Shown piece by piece: positions 6,651 to 14,470 of a stretch of DNA of 23,868 bases (its first letter is position 1; each line of letters starts with the position of its first letter). The DNA is taken from contig CAMRBT010000003.1 in the NCBI GenBank assembly GCA_947040475.1, positions 1 to 23,868 of the forward strand. The letters run 5' to 3'. The DNA comes from an uncultured Brevinema sp. GTDB lineage: Bacteria > Spirochaetota > Brevinematia > Brevinematales > Brevinemataceae. Both the position numbers and the translations under genes were made by a program. The notes below the pieces were generated by a model that was not told the origin of the DNA, made no database searches, and saw only the letters and a program-made list of their open reading frames with translations.

Positions 6651-7616
6651 ATGGCGCATAGAGATTTATTAAAAGATTTAATTCTTCCTTATGAATTAAA
6701 ATACGAACAGAACACGTATAATAATACTTATGGGAAATTTTACATATATCCTTTTGATAAAGGCGTAGGTGTAACTATAGCCAATTCATTAAGAAGAACA
6801 CTTCTTAGTGCGATTTTAGGCTATGCTTTCACAGCGGTTAAAATGGATGGTGTAAACCACGAATTTGACGCTATTGAAGGTGTAAAAGAAGATATTACAG
6901 ACATTGTACTTGCTCTTAAAAAAGTCTCAATCTTTTTAAATGATCAAACAAATAAAAAGAGAATCCGTGTAGAAAAACAAGGTCCAGGATTTTTAACGGC
7001 AGCAGATTTTATAGTTGATCAAACTATTGAAATTGCCAATCCAGACTTAGTAATTGCTACATTGGGAGATAATGCTAAAATAGTAATGGAATTGGATATT
7101 GAATTTGGTAGAGGGTATCGTTCTGCGGAAGATGCTTTAGCTCAAGTTGATGAAATTTCTGTTATTCCTATAGATGCTATATTTTCACCAGTAGATAGAG
7201 TTAATTTTTTAATTGAAGAATATCGTGTTGGTGAAAAAACAGACTGTGAGAAAATAGTTCTTGAAGTATGGACAGGCGGTACAATCGATCCTGTTGATGC
7301 TATTGCAGATGCTTCTTTTATCTTAAAAAGTTATTTCTCAATGTTTATGAATTTTGAAGCTATTACAGAAGTTGAAATGCCAAGATTGGCTGAAGCTGTT
7401 TCCCCAGAAGAAGAAATTCTTTTGAAAACAGTAGAAAGTTTAGATCTTTCTGTAAGATCTCTTAATTGTTTACAAAGTGAAGAAATCGCTACTCTTGGAC
7501 AATTGCTCTCCTATTCAAGAGATGATTTGATGAAGATTAAAAATTTCGGAAGAAAATCATTGACTGAAATCGGTGAAAAATTAACAATGTACGATCTCAA
7601 AATTAAAGAAGACTAA
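6651..7616 (+). CDS. rpoA: RNA polymerase alpha subunit
   Basis: Alpha dimerises to start RNA polymerase assembly and contacts promoter UP elements and activators. The N-terminal domain includes GVGVTIANSLRRTLLS (about 38-54) and GAxxxAVxxDGVxHEF-type residues. The C-terminal domain (about 250-318) has the two helix-hairpin-helix-like motifs VESLDLSVRSLNCL and LMKIKNFGRKSLTEIGEKL. The 321-residue length is normal. It lies between rpsK and rplQ. Co-transcription with ribosomal genes ties polymerase and ribosome supply together. Confidence 0.98.
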   Translation: MAHRDLLKDLILPYELKYEQNTYNNTYGKFYIYPFDKGVGVTIANSLRRTLLSAILGYAFTAVKMDGVNHEFDAIEGVKEDITDIVLALKKVSIFLNDQTNKKRIRVEKQGPGFLTAADFIVDQTIEIANPDLVIATLGDNAKIVMELDIEFGRGYRSAEDALAQVDEISVIPIDAIFSPVDRVNFLIEEYRVGEKTDCEKIVLEVWTGGTIDPVDAIADASFILKSYFSMFMNFEAITEVEMPRLAEAVSPEEEILLKTVESLDLSVRSLNCLQSEEIATLGQLLSYSRDDLMKIKNFGRKSLTEIGEKLTMYDLKIKED

Positions 7617-7619
7617 AAG

Positions 7620-7640
7620 TTTTCTTAACCTTAAAGAAAA
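7620..7640 (+). other. Small hairpin in the rpoA-rplQ gap
   Basis: TTTTCTT (7620-7626) can pair with AAGAAAA (7634-7640) around a seven-base loop just before the rplQ ribosome-binding site. The stem is A-T rich and weak, and no T-run follows. Confidence 0.25.
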
Positions 7641-7652
7641 TTAAAGGAGTTT

Positions 7653-8012
7653 ATGATGCGTCATGGAAAAAAAGTTGTAAAACTTAGTCGAACAAAAAGT
7701 GCTCGTAAGGCTCTTTTTCGTGGTATGGCTCAATCCTTATTTAAATATGAAAGTGTAAAAACAACATTAACTAAGGCGAAAGCAATCAGACCTTATGCTG
7801 AAAAAATCATTACAAAAGCTAAAACTAATGATCTTCATAACAGAAGACAACTTTTAGCAAAAATGTATGAAAAAAGTGTTGTAGTAAAATTATTTGATGA
7901 TATTGCTCCACGTTTTGCAAACCGTAATGGTGGTTATTTAAGAATCACTAAACTCGGACAACGTCAAACTGACGGTGCAGAAATGGCTATTATCGAATTA
8001 GTCGAAGCTTAA
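7653..8012 (+). CDS. rplQ: Large-subunit ribosomal protein bL17
   Basis: bL17 lies at the outer rim of the peptide exit tunnel. The protein is about 119 residues and starts (M)MRHGKKVVKLSRTKSARKALFRGMAQSLF, the family N-terminus. It ends GGYLRITKLGQRQTDGAEMAIIELVEA. Two adjacent ATGs occur. AGGAG at 7645-7649 is 6 bases from the second (7656) and 3 from the first, so 7656 is the better start. It is the last gene of the ribosomal operon and is followed 15 bases later by a strong terminator. Confidence 0.97.
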   Translation: MMRHGKKVVKLSRTKSARKALFRGMAQSLFKYESVKTTLTKAKAIRPYAEKIITKAKTNDLHNRRQLLAKMYEKSVVVKLFDDIAPRFANRNGGYLRITKLGQRQTDGAEMAIIELVEA

Positions 8013-8027
8013 TTATAATAAGTAACT

Positions 8028-8057
8028 AAAAAACCTCTCATAACGAGAGGTTTTTTT
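8028..8057. terminator. Bidirectional intrinsic terminator between rplQ and the convergent membrane-protein gene
   Basis: CCTCTC (8034-8039) pairs with GAGAGG (8045-8050) around a five-base loop. It is flanked by six A before and seven T after, which extend the stem. The A/T flanks let it act on both strands. It ends the ribosomal operon and also lies just past the stop of the - strand gene at 8075. Confidence 0.93.
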
Positions 8058-8074
8058 GGATGGTGTTTATTTTC

Positions 8075-9397
8075 TTAATTAGTGTAACTAAATTTTATAT
8101 GAGGATACTTAGAATAAAGACTATTTCCAAACTTAATAATAAGAATATTCCCCATTTTGGCGGTGGGATTGTGCTTGACTTCTGTGATAGATCCGTTTTC
8201 TATTTGTTCAACAAGCGTTAAATATTCTTGTTTTGCTTTGTAGATAGCAGGGATCTGTATTCCTTGTCCTACAAAAACAACAAATAAAAATAATGATAAT
8301 AATATTGTTTGTGTTTTTGATGAACACTCTTTTAAATAATAATAAATACTAGCTGTAAGAGAAATATACATAAAAAATTTACTAAATTCAACAGGAACAC
8401 CATGATAAGAAGGACTTGCACTCATAACGATACAAGTACCCCAAGATAAAGCCCAATAGATAAAAGGAAATACAATATGATTATCTAAGAGTGATTTATA
8501 TTTTTTTATATTCAAGTAGCTGAAAATAAAAATCAATATTTGCATATACCACGTAGAGGGGATAAATCCAGGTCCGCTATACCATCTACTTGTTGTAATA
8601 AATAAATGTCTATATAAAGAATAAAAATAACGTTTCCACCCCAACTCCATCCAATCTATGGATTGTTCCATAAATTCCCATTCTGTAGTATTCATATAAC
8701 CACCGATTCTATTATTAGAGCCTGGGGCAAACATAATAATAGAAAATCCCATTAAAAAGAAAGGGATAGAATACCAATACCAATAAGGAATATCAACTTT
8801 TTTGATTTTTAATAATATATATACTAGTATTAACAAAGGTATCATTGTGATAGCTTGTTCATGAGTAGCACCTGTTAAAAAAGCAATTAAAAAGAATACA
8901 TAAATATTTATATTAGTTTTGTTATTAAAGATATTAAGATAAAATTGAAGATATATAATCATCAATATTGCAGTGATATAATATGTGTATAGATTAAGTA
9001 AATCACTAGAATAGTACATCATAAATGTTGTGAAAGGAAATAGAGCATTTATAAAAAGAAATAAAGATAACAATAAAAAGAAAGATCTATCAGTGTTTTT
9101 TAAGGCTGTTAAATCAATAGTTTTTAAAGAAACAAAGAATAAAATAGCAATAACAAAAGATTTAAAAATATAAAAAAACGGATACCCCAATTGTAGGGTG
9201 TATCTTGCAGAAATATGGGTCAAAAATCTGCCATGCCATTGAAAAAATTCTTGCCACTGTAAATAAAATGGATTTCCAGCCTCCATGTATATAAATTCAT
9301 GTATGAAATGCAAAGGAAAAAGGTAAGTGAGAAATAAGATATATCCGTATATTGTAAAATAGATAAAGTGTTTATTTTTTAATATTGATTCTTTCAT
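8075..9397 (-). CDS. Polytopic membrane protein, DUF6056-like
   Basis: This is a 440-residue protein with roughly ten to twelve hydrophobic segments and short charged loops. Three features recall the DUF6056 family of uncharacterised surface-glycan-associated membrane proteins. These are an early FQWHGRF motif (residues 52-58), a mid-protein GATHEQA (176-182) and a later FAPGSNNR (223-230) loop. That assignment is from memory of motif layout and is moderate. The fold resembles GT-C-type membrane glycosyltransferases, but no catalytic residue can be assigned with confidence. The start is supported by AAAGGA and a promoter at 9427-9455. The neighbour on the same strand is a membrane sulfatase-type enzyme, so a role in modifying surface polymers is a reasonable inference. 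Confidence 0.75.
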   Translation of the reverse strand: MKESILKNKHFIYFTIYGYILFLTYLFPLHFIHEFIYMEAGNPFYLQWQEFFQWHGRFLTHISARYTLQLGYPFFYIFKSFVIAILFFVSLKTIDLTALKNTDRSFFLLLSLFLFINALFPFTTFMMYYSSDLLNLYTYYITAILMIIYLQFYLNIFNNKTNINIYVFFLIAFLTGATHEQAITMIPLLILVYILLKIKKVDIPYWYWYSIPFFLMGFSIIMFAPGSNNRIGGYMNTTEWEFMEQSIDWMELGWKRYFYSLYRHLFITTSRWYSGPGFIPSTWYMQILIFIFSYLNIKKYKSLLDNHIVFPFIYWALSWGTCIVMSASPSYHGVPVEFSKFFMYISLTASIYYYLKECSSKTQTILLSLFLFVVFVGQGIQIPAIYKAKQEYLTLVEQIENGSITEVKHNPTAKMGNILIIKFGNSLYSKYPHIKFSYTN

Positions 9398-9426
9398 TAA
9401 ATTATCCTTTGTAATTTGTTTTATAT

Positions 9427-9455
9427 ATTATACAATTAATAGCTCATTTCAGCAA
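9427..9455 (-). promoter_or_regulatory. Sigma-70-type promoter of the DUF6056-like gene
   Basis: On the - strand: TTGCTG (-35, 9455-9450), 17 bases, TATAAT (-10, 9432-9427). The -10 lies 30 bases upstream of the ATG. Spacing and leader length match exactly the promoter of the sulfatase-type gene at 11290-11318. Confidence 0.8.
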
Positions 9456-9493
9456 GCTCTCATTACTCAGCAATCTATTTAGAAATCTTTACT
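9427..9493. repeat. Promoter module, copy A
   Basis: This copy contains the - strand promoter, the shared GCAAGCT (9452-9458), and the conserved block ending TTAGAAATCTTTACT (9474-9493). The + strand half has the -35-like TTTACT at 9488-9493, but the position 17 bases on (9511-9516) reads TCTATT rather than TATAAT and falls in the 3' end of the sulfatase-type gene. The + half therefore looks decayed. Copies B and C are at 11290 and 12009. Confidence 0.8.
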
Positions 9494-9511
9494 GTCTCAG
9501 ACATTTTTGAT

Positions 9512-11260
9512 CTATTTTACAACTTCATAAGAAGGTACGTTAGTGATGTCTTCCAGAGGGACACTGAAAGAAGATACTTTAAAAGGTGAAATACTATGTA
9601 TTTTTATAAATTCTACAGTACCTGACTTTTTTAGTTCTTGGATACTATTTTTTTGATCACCTAATAAATGAAAAAAATTAATAGTTGGAGTATTAAACAG
9701 TCTTTGAGGAAAAATCTCTTTAGTGTAATCTTTATTAGTGGTAGAAATATCTAAAGAATGTTCTATAACACTTGGTAAATCAGCTAAAGATAAAAATCTA
9801 TTGTCTACTATCATCTTATTTTGTGTAGAATTAAAGTCTTTAATCATTAATAAAGAAGGGAAACTCCTAAAATATTCTGTTGATTTTTTTGGAGGATTTG
9901 TGGATATTTTAGAAATGAATTCTACACTTCCTTTAAGATCTCCCCCATGACTTCCATGATCACTAGCGACAATTATTTTGGTGTTATCATATATATTTTG
10001 TTCTTTAAGGAATTCTATTGTTTGGGTAATATTTTTGAAGATATCTTTGGTATTGTAAAATCTCAATAGCTCCATAGCCTGCATATCAGCTAGAGCATCA
10101 CCATAATTTGCAGGGCTGTTTGTAGCATTCCAAGGAATATGAGAGTATTCTGACCAATTTATCGTATATGTATGATTTTTTGTATCGGTGATAGTAGAGC
10201 TATTAGTATCAATGTTTCCTGACGAAGAGGAAGAAGTCCAAAGGTTTGGACTGTCGATTTTCCAAGAATTATTGTTTGCTATAAGATGACGAGTCATATA
10301 GGGCATAGAATGATAAAAATATATAGATAAAATAGGAAGTTGAGAAATTAAAGAATTTTGAACATTGTAAACAGATATATTTTTATCTTCTAATTTTTTA
10401 TTAAAATTTGCTATAGGCTCTTGATAAAAATAACTAGAGGCGTAAGAGTTGATGAATAATTCTTGTAGCATGAATTGAGGTGTTCCAGAGTAGCCTTCAA
10501 ACATACTTCGCATAGAACCTGCTGTGGTACTAGAAAAACTCGTAACATTGTCATAAAATATGAAATCTTTACTCCAATCGGTTTGGTCGTTAGTGAGAGT
10601 GTTATTCGTTAAGAAATATTGAACAACACGAGGGTCAAAACCATCAAACACTAAAAATAGCACATTTTTTTTATTTTTTGATAAGGTATGTTTTTGAGAA
10701 GAAGAAAAGGGTGTCGCAGAGTTTTTTATACTATTAGAAGTTTTAGCAATAGTAACAATATTTTCTGTGCTATAAAATAAAAATAAAAACAATAAAACAG
10801 GAATATAAAAATTCTTTTTAATACTTATATAAACCAAATATAAAGAACCTAATATAAAAATAAAATCTAATAAATAATACCATTTACTAAATCCTAGTAA
10901 AGGTTTTTCTGGGATCAGCGTATTATTATCTAAAAAAGATCCATAATCATAAGCTAAAAGATGATTGTACAAGAAAGTTAAAATAAGAAGAAACAATATA
11001 ATCCCTAATAAAAAATTAAAAAATGCTTTAAATTTGAATTGATAGAATAAACCCAAAAGTATTATGAATACAACGAGGACAATTACAACAATAAGCGTTA
11101 AGGGATTGTTAGTGATAAACCAATGACTAACATTATACTCCTGAAGAATCAAAGAAACAGGCGCAGACCAAAGTAAGTAAAAAAGATAAGATCCTAAAGC
11201 TAAAACAGGCAAAAAAATGTTTTTGAGATAGTTGTTTAATGTAGTTAATAGAGATGTCAT
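9512..11260 (-). CDS. Membrane-anchored sulfatase / phosphoethanolamine- or LTA-synthase-like enzyme
   Basis: This is a 582-residue protein with about five hydrophobic segments in residues 15-170, then an extracytoplasmic domain of the alkaline phosphatase/sulfatase superfamily. VLFLVFDGFDPR (200-211) holds the first metal Asp206. FSSTTAGSMRSMFEGYSG (242-259) is where the nucleophile lies, with Thr245 or Thr246 as candidates. IIVASDHGSHGGD (429-441) provides the second metal pair Asp434/His435. This layout is typical of lipid-linked phosphoglycerol or phosphoethanolamine transferases and membrane sulfatases. The substrate cannot be told from sequence. It ends 114 bases before the start of the DUF6056-like gene, and each gene has its own promoter. 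Start: AAGGAT six to seven bases before the ATG. Confidence 0.85.
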   Translation of the reverse strand: MTSLLTTLNNYLKNIFLPVLALGSYLFYLLWSAPVSLILQEYNVSHWFITNNPLTLIVVIVLVVFIILLGLFYQFKFKAFFNFLLGIILFLLILTFLYNHLLAYDYGSFLDNNTLIPEKPLLGFSKWYYLLDFIFILGSLYLVYISIKKNFYIPVLLFLFLFYSTENIVTIAKTSNSIKNSATPFSSSQKHTLSKNKKNVLFLVFDGFDPRVVQYFLTNNTLTNDQTDWSKDFIFYDNVTSFSSTTAGSMRSMFEGYSGTPQFMLQELFINSYASSYFYQEPIANFNKKLEDKNISVYNVQNSLISQLPILSIYFYHSMPYMTRHLIANNNSWKIDSPNLWTSSSSSGNIDTNSSTITDTKNHTYTINWSEYSHIPWNATNSPANYGDALADMQAMELLRFYNTKDIFKNITQTIEFLKEQNIYDNTKIIVASDHGSHGGDLKGSVEFISKISTNPPKKSTEYFRSFPSLLMIKDFNSTQNKMIVDNRFLSLADLPSVIEHSLDISTTNKDYTKEIFPQRLFNTPTINFFHLLGDQKNSIQELKKSGTVEFIKIHSISPFKVSSFSVPLEDITNVPSYEVVK

Positions 11261-11289
11261 AGAATATCCTTACAAAATAGTTGTTAAAT

Positions 11290-11318
11290 ATTATACAATT
11301 AATAGCTTATTTTTGCAA
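11290..11318 (-). promoter_or_regulatory. Sigma-70-type promoter of the sulfatase-type gene
   Basis: On the - strand: TTGCAA (-35, 11318-11313), 17 bases, TATAAT (-10, 11295-11290), 30 bases before the ATG. The spacer ends GCTATTAATTG, identical to the corresponding part of the promoter at 9427-9455. Confidence 0.85.
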
Positions 11319-11330
11319 GCTATTAATTGT
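11295..11330. promoter_or_regulatory. Perfect 14-bp inverted repeat overlapping the divergent promoter (operator candidate)
   Basis: ACAATTAATAGCTT (11295-11308) is the exact reverse complement of AAGCTATTAATTGT (11317-11330), with an 8-base spacer. It covers the whole -35 to -10 interval of the - strand promoter. No T-run follows on either side, so a terminator is unlikely. Its position suits a dimeric DNA-binding regulator. The symmetry is mostly lost in copies A and C. Confidence 0.6.
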
Positions 11331-11351
11331 GTAGACATCTACTTAGAAATC

Positions 11352-11380
11352 TTTACTATTATAGTTGTCTATGGTATAAT
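11352..11380 (+). promoter_or_regulatory. Sigma-70-type promoter of the small secreted protein gene
   Basis: TTTACT (11352-11357), 17 bases, TATAAT (11375-11380). This gives a leader of about 50 bases to the ATG at 11438. The same -35 sequence and spacing occur at the gatB promoter (12045-12073). Confidence 0.8.
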
Positions 11381-11437
11381 TTTTTAATCGATAGATTATA
11401 GATATAGTATAAAATATTTAATAACAAGGAAAATAAT

Positions 11438-11941
11438 ATGCGTCATATAATATTAATAATAATACTTTTTTGTGCAATCCCATCATTTACTCAGTCAGAA
11501 GCCAAAATCGTAAAATATCCGTGGTTATCATTAACTACAGGAGTGGGTGTAGATATTTTTAACACACGATTTTCCTGTGTCTCATCTATGGAATTTATGG
11601 TGGGTAAAAAACACTATTGGTATAACTCTGTTGCAGCTATTAATACAGGAGATTGGTTGTGGACTTTGTCTACAGGGGCTGGTGTGATTCTATATGATAA
11701 TAGAGATTCTGTTACTTTAAAGGGGTGGTCTATTGCTTGGAATTATTTAGCTTTTGGTATAGGAATAACTACAACTGATAGATTAGGGCTTTCTACAGTA
11801 AGTACCATGCGTTTTCGATTTCATTTAAATCCTATTTTTGCTCTGCAATTTGGAATAGATCATTATATATTTACAGAATTTCTTTCTGATCAAGTTTTAT
11901 GGAGTTCTGCTCATGCTTTAACATTGGGATTTGCATTTTAA
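11438..11941 (+). CDS. Small secreted protein, probably outer-membrane beta-barrel
   Basis: No family is recognised. The 167-residue product has a signal peptide (MRHIILIIILFCAIPSFTQS, cleavage near residue 20). The mature part is rich in aromatic and glycine residues with alternating hydrophobic pattern, for example WLSLTTGVGVDIF, LWTLSTGAGVILY, YLAFGIGITT and MRFRFHLNPIFALQFGIDHY. It ends in LTLGFAF, and a terminal Phe is the usual last residue of outer-membrane barrels. A small barrel of about eight strands is a reasonable inference. The start follows AAGGAAA. It has its own promoter in module copy B, divergent from the sulfatase-type gene. Confidence 0.65.
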   Translation: MRHIILIIILFCAIPSFTQSEAKIVKYPWLSLTTGVGVDIFNTRFSCVSSMEFMVGKKHYWYNSVAAINTGDWLWTLSTGAGVILYDNRDSVTLKGWSIAWNYLAFGIGITTTDRLGLSTVSTMRFRFHLNPIFALQFGIDHYIFTEFLSDQVLWSSAHALTLGFAF

Positions 11942-12008
11942 TTTTGAAAAACAACTCATCATAATATATAAATAAATTTTCAAGTAGAAGTTATATTTTA
12001 TTATTTTC

Positions 12009-12073
12009 GCAAGCTACGGTAGTACAGTAATCTGTTTAGAAATCTTTACTATTTTAAATATTTGTGCTATAAT
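12009..12073. repeat. Promoter module, copy C
   Basis: GCAAGCT (12009-12015) lies the same distance (within one base) from the conserved block TCTGTTTAGAAATCTTTACT (12031-12050) as in copies A and B. A TATAAT follows at 12068-12073. The - strand half has no recognisable -10 at the right spacing, and no - strand gene lies there. Confidence 0.8.
12045..12073 (+). promoter_or_regulatory. Sigma-70-type promoter of gatB operon
   Basis: TTTACT (12045-12050), 17 bases, TATAAT (12068-12073), about 32 bases before the gatB ATG. The spacing and the 20-base block upstream are the same as at 11352-11380. Confidence 0.82.
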
Positions 12074-12105
12074 ACGTCATTGACTATATAGATAAGGAGA
12101 CTTTA

Positions 12106-13542
12106 ATGAGCTATGAATCAGTGATTGGATTAGAAGTCCATGTTCAATTAAATACCAATACAAAAATATTTTGTTCTTGCCCTTTAACTTTTGGAGAGCA
12201 ACCAAATACGGCAGTTTGTCCCGTTTGTTTAGGACATCCAGGCACCTTACCTGTATTGAACAAAATGGCACTTCATAAGGCTATTCTTGCAGGATTGGCA
12301 TTGCATTCAAAAGTGAATTTATTTTCTCAATTTGATAGAAAAAATTATTTTTATCCCGATCTTCCTAAAGGCTACCAAATCACACAAAATGATTTTCCTA
12401 TTGTCACTGGCGGTATGGTTTCTATTCATTTAGGTGATGGTACGCAAAAAGATATTCAAGTACATCATTTGCATTTGGAAGAAGATGCAGGTAAATTAAC
12501 GCACAGCGAAAACGAAAATTTTAGCCGAGTTGATTTGAATAGAGCTGGAACTCCTTTACTCGAGATTGTTTCTGAACCAGATATGAGAACTTCAGAAGAA
12601 GCTTATTATTATCTTAGAGAAATCCGTACAATAATGCGATCTATTAATGTCAGTGATGTAAACCTTGAAGAAGGTTCTTTACGTTGTGATGCTAATATCT
12701 CTATCAGAAAAGCTGGAGATCCTTTAGGAACAAGAGTAGAAGTTAAAAATTTAAATTCCTTTAATGGAGTTCGTAAAGCTATTGATTACGAAATAGAAAG
12801 ACAAATTGAACTCGTAGAATCTGGCGGAACAGTAATACAAGAAACAAGATTATTTGATGCAAATAAAAACATTACCATGGGTATGAGATCCAAAAGTGAA
12901 GCGGCAGATTACAAATATTTTCCAGATCCAGATTTACCACCAGTAAGAATTACACAAGATCTTGTAACAGAATTAGAAGCTCAGCTTCCAGAACACCCCT
13001 TTGCTAAAAGAATGCGTTATCATACAGAATTGTCCCTTCCACTAAAAGAGTGTATTGTACTAACAGACGATCAAGATGTAGCATTATATTTTGAAGACAC
13101 ACTAGCAAACACTACTCAAGAAGCTAAAAAAGTTTTAAACTGGGTCTTAACAGAAGTAATGAGTAGAATGAATGAACACAAATTAACAGCTACAGAGTTT
13201 ACTAAAAAAGTGAGTCCACAACATACAGGAGAATTATTATCTCTTGTAAAAGACGGTGCTATTAGCGGAAAAATCGCAAAAGATATTTTTGATGATATGG
13301 TCGCTACAAGTAAAGCTCCTTCTATATTAGTAGAAGAAAAGGGTCTCAAACAAGTCAGTAACGCTGGTGAATTAGAAATGATTATTGATAAAATTTTAGC
13401 AGATAATCCAGGACAGGTAGAACAATACAAATCTGGTAAAGATAAATTGTTTGGATTTTTTGTTGGTCAATTAATGAAGGCTACCAATGGACAAGCAAAT
13501 CCTGAATTATCAAATACTATCTTAAAGGAAAAACTAAAATAA
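12106..13542 (+). CDS. gatB: Asp-tRNA(Asn)/Glu-tRNA(Gln) amidotransferase subunit B
   Basis: GatB is the kinase/tRNA-binding subunit of GatCAB, which amidates Glu-tRNA(Gln) and/or Asp-tRNA(Asn) in bacteria lacking GlnRS or AsnRS. The 478-residue protein opens YESVIGLEVHVQL. It carries the zinc-type cysteines Cys23, Cys25, Cys38 and Cys41 within CSCP and VCPVCLGHPG, and has DRKNYFYPDLPKGYQ and HLEEDAGKL. The C-terminal tail (about 330-478) is the YqeY-like tRNA-binding domain. AAGGAGA at 12094-12100 sets the start. gatA and gatC are not adjacent. It heads a tight unit with coaX one base downstream. Confidence 0.97.
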   Translation: MSYESVIGLEVHVQLNTNTKIFCSCPLTFGEQPNTAVCPVCLGHPGTLPVLNKMALHKAILAGLALHSKVNLFSQFDRKNYFYPDLPKGYQITQNDFPIVTGGMVSIHLGDGTQKDIQVHHLHLEEDAGKLTHSENENFSRVDLNRAGTPLLEIVSEPDMRTSEEAYYYLREIRTIMRSINVSDVNLEEGSLRCDANISIRKAGDPLGTRVEVKNLNSFNGVRKAIDYEIERQIELVESGGTVIQETRLFDANKNITMGMRSKSEAADYKYFPDPDLPPVRITQDLVTELEAQLPEHPFAKRMRYHTELSLPLKECIVLTDDQDVALYFEDTLANTTQEAKKVLNWVLTEVMSRMNEHKLTATEFTKKVSPQHTGELLSLVKDGAISGKIAKDIFDDMVATSKAPSILVEEKGLKQVSNAGELEMIIDKILADNPGQVEQYKSGKDKLFGFFVGQLMKATNGQANPELSNTILKEKLK

Positions 13543-13543
13543 A

Positions 13544-14470
13544 ATGATTTTTGCAATAGATATTGGTAACACCAGAACAAAAGCTGTGCTAATCGATGAA
13601 GACTTAAGTATATTAGCTCAAAAAAATTGGAGTACTCCAGAACTTTTTGAACCAGATAGATGGAAATATTTTTTTGATATAATGCACGAATTAGATCCCT
13701 TGTTTTTTATTGCTGAGTTGAGAATTTCTTGTGTGAGCTGGAGAGCTTTTTTATCATTAAGAGTGCATTTAGGTTATGACACACTAGAATCATTTGATAT
13801 TAATAGAGAATTTAACGAAGATCTTCTTATTCTTCCTATACATAATTTTGTTATATTAGAGGCAGATATCCCTATTAATAGAGAATTTGTAACAGGAATG
13901 GTGGGAACGGATCGTCTATTAGCAGCTTATGCAGCACATAAAATATTTGAAAAGAACACAACAGTAGTCTGTCTAGGTACAGCCACTACGATAGATCTTA
14001 TTACAGGTACTGGCGTTTTTTTTAGTGGTGCTATACTCCCTGGAATAGATGCTTCGTATCAAGGGTTACGGGATAGGGCAACTTCTTTACCTGCCTTGTC
14101 AGATTTGCCTTTATCAGACACAATGTTAAATACAGATACGGCACATTCTTTGTATACAGGTTTATTTTTATCTCAAGCTTTATTGATTGAAGAAATATCA
14201 AAAAAACAAATTGAAGAAGCTGGTCTAAAAAACCCTTGCAATATTGCTTTAACGGGTGGAAGATCCTACAGTATTAGCCCTCATATAAGAATGGAGCATG
14301 ATATTGTAGACAATTTAGTCGCTTATGGGCTTGCTTTAATACCCGAAAAAAATAATTCTATTGAAGAACATAAAATTGACACAAAACATTTGAAGAATAT
14401 TAAAATAATTAATAAAGAGTATTCACCAGACTCTAGAATATCAGATTTAAAGGATAGTAATCATGAATAA
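13544..14470 (+). CDS. coaX: Type III pantothenate kinase with C-terminal extension
   Basis: CoaX phosphorylates pantothenate in the first step of coenzyme A synthesis. The ASKHA fold is visible as FAIDIGNTRTKAVLID (phosphate-1, Asp6), TGMVGTDRLLAAYAAH (catalytic Asp123), CLGTATTIDLI (144-153), FSGAILPGIDASYQGLRDRATSLP and IALTGG. Typical family members have about 250-275 residues. This one has 308, because about 40 charged residues follow the normal end near IPEKNN. The last eight bases overlap the next gene, so the extension may have arisen by loss of an earlier stop. It lies one base after gatB, implying coupling. Confidence 0.93.
   Translation: MIFAIDIGNTRTKAVLIDEDLSILAQKNWSTPELFEPDRWKYFFDIMHELDPLFFIAELRISCVSWRAFLSLRVHLGYDTLESFDINREFNEDLLILPIHNFVILEADIPINREFVTGMVGTDRLLAAYAAHKIFEKNTTVVCLGTATTIDLITGTGVFFSGAILPGIDASYQGLRDRATSLPALSDLPLSDTMLNTDTAHSLYTGLFLSQALLIEEISKKQIEEAGLKNPCNIALTGGRSYSISPHIRMEHDIVDNLVAYGLALIPEKNNSIEEHKIDTKHLKNIKIINKEYSPDSRISDLKDSNHE

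Larger units (their letters stand above)
11290..11380. repeat. Promoter module, copy B (complete divergent form)
   Basis: This is the only copy in which both halves look functional: a - strand promoter at 11290-11318 and a + strand promoter at 11352-11380. They are separated by GCAAGCT (11315-11321) and the conserved block TCTACTTAGAAATCTTTACT (11338-11357). Confidence 0.85.

Noticed and set aside
9488..9516. + strand promoter reading antisense into the sulfatase-type gene
   Set aside because: The -35 and spacing are conserved, but the -10 is TCTATT and no + strand gene follows; it is better read as a decayed copy.
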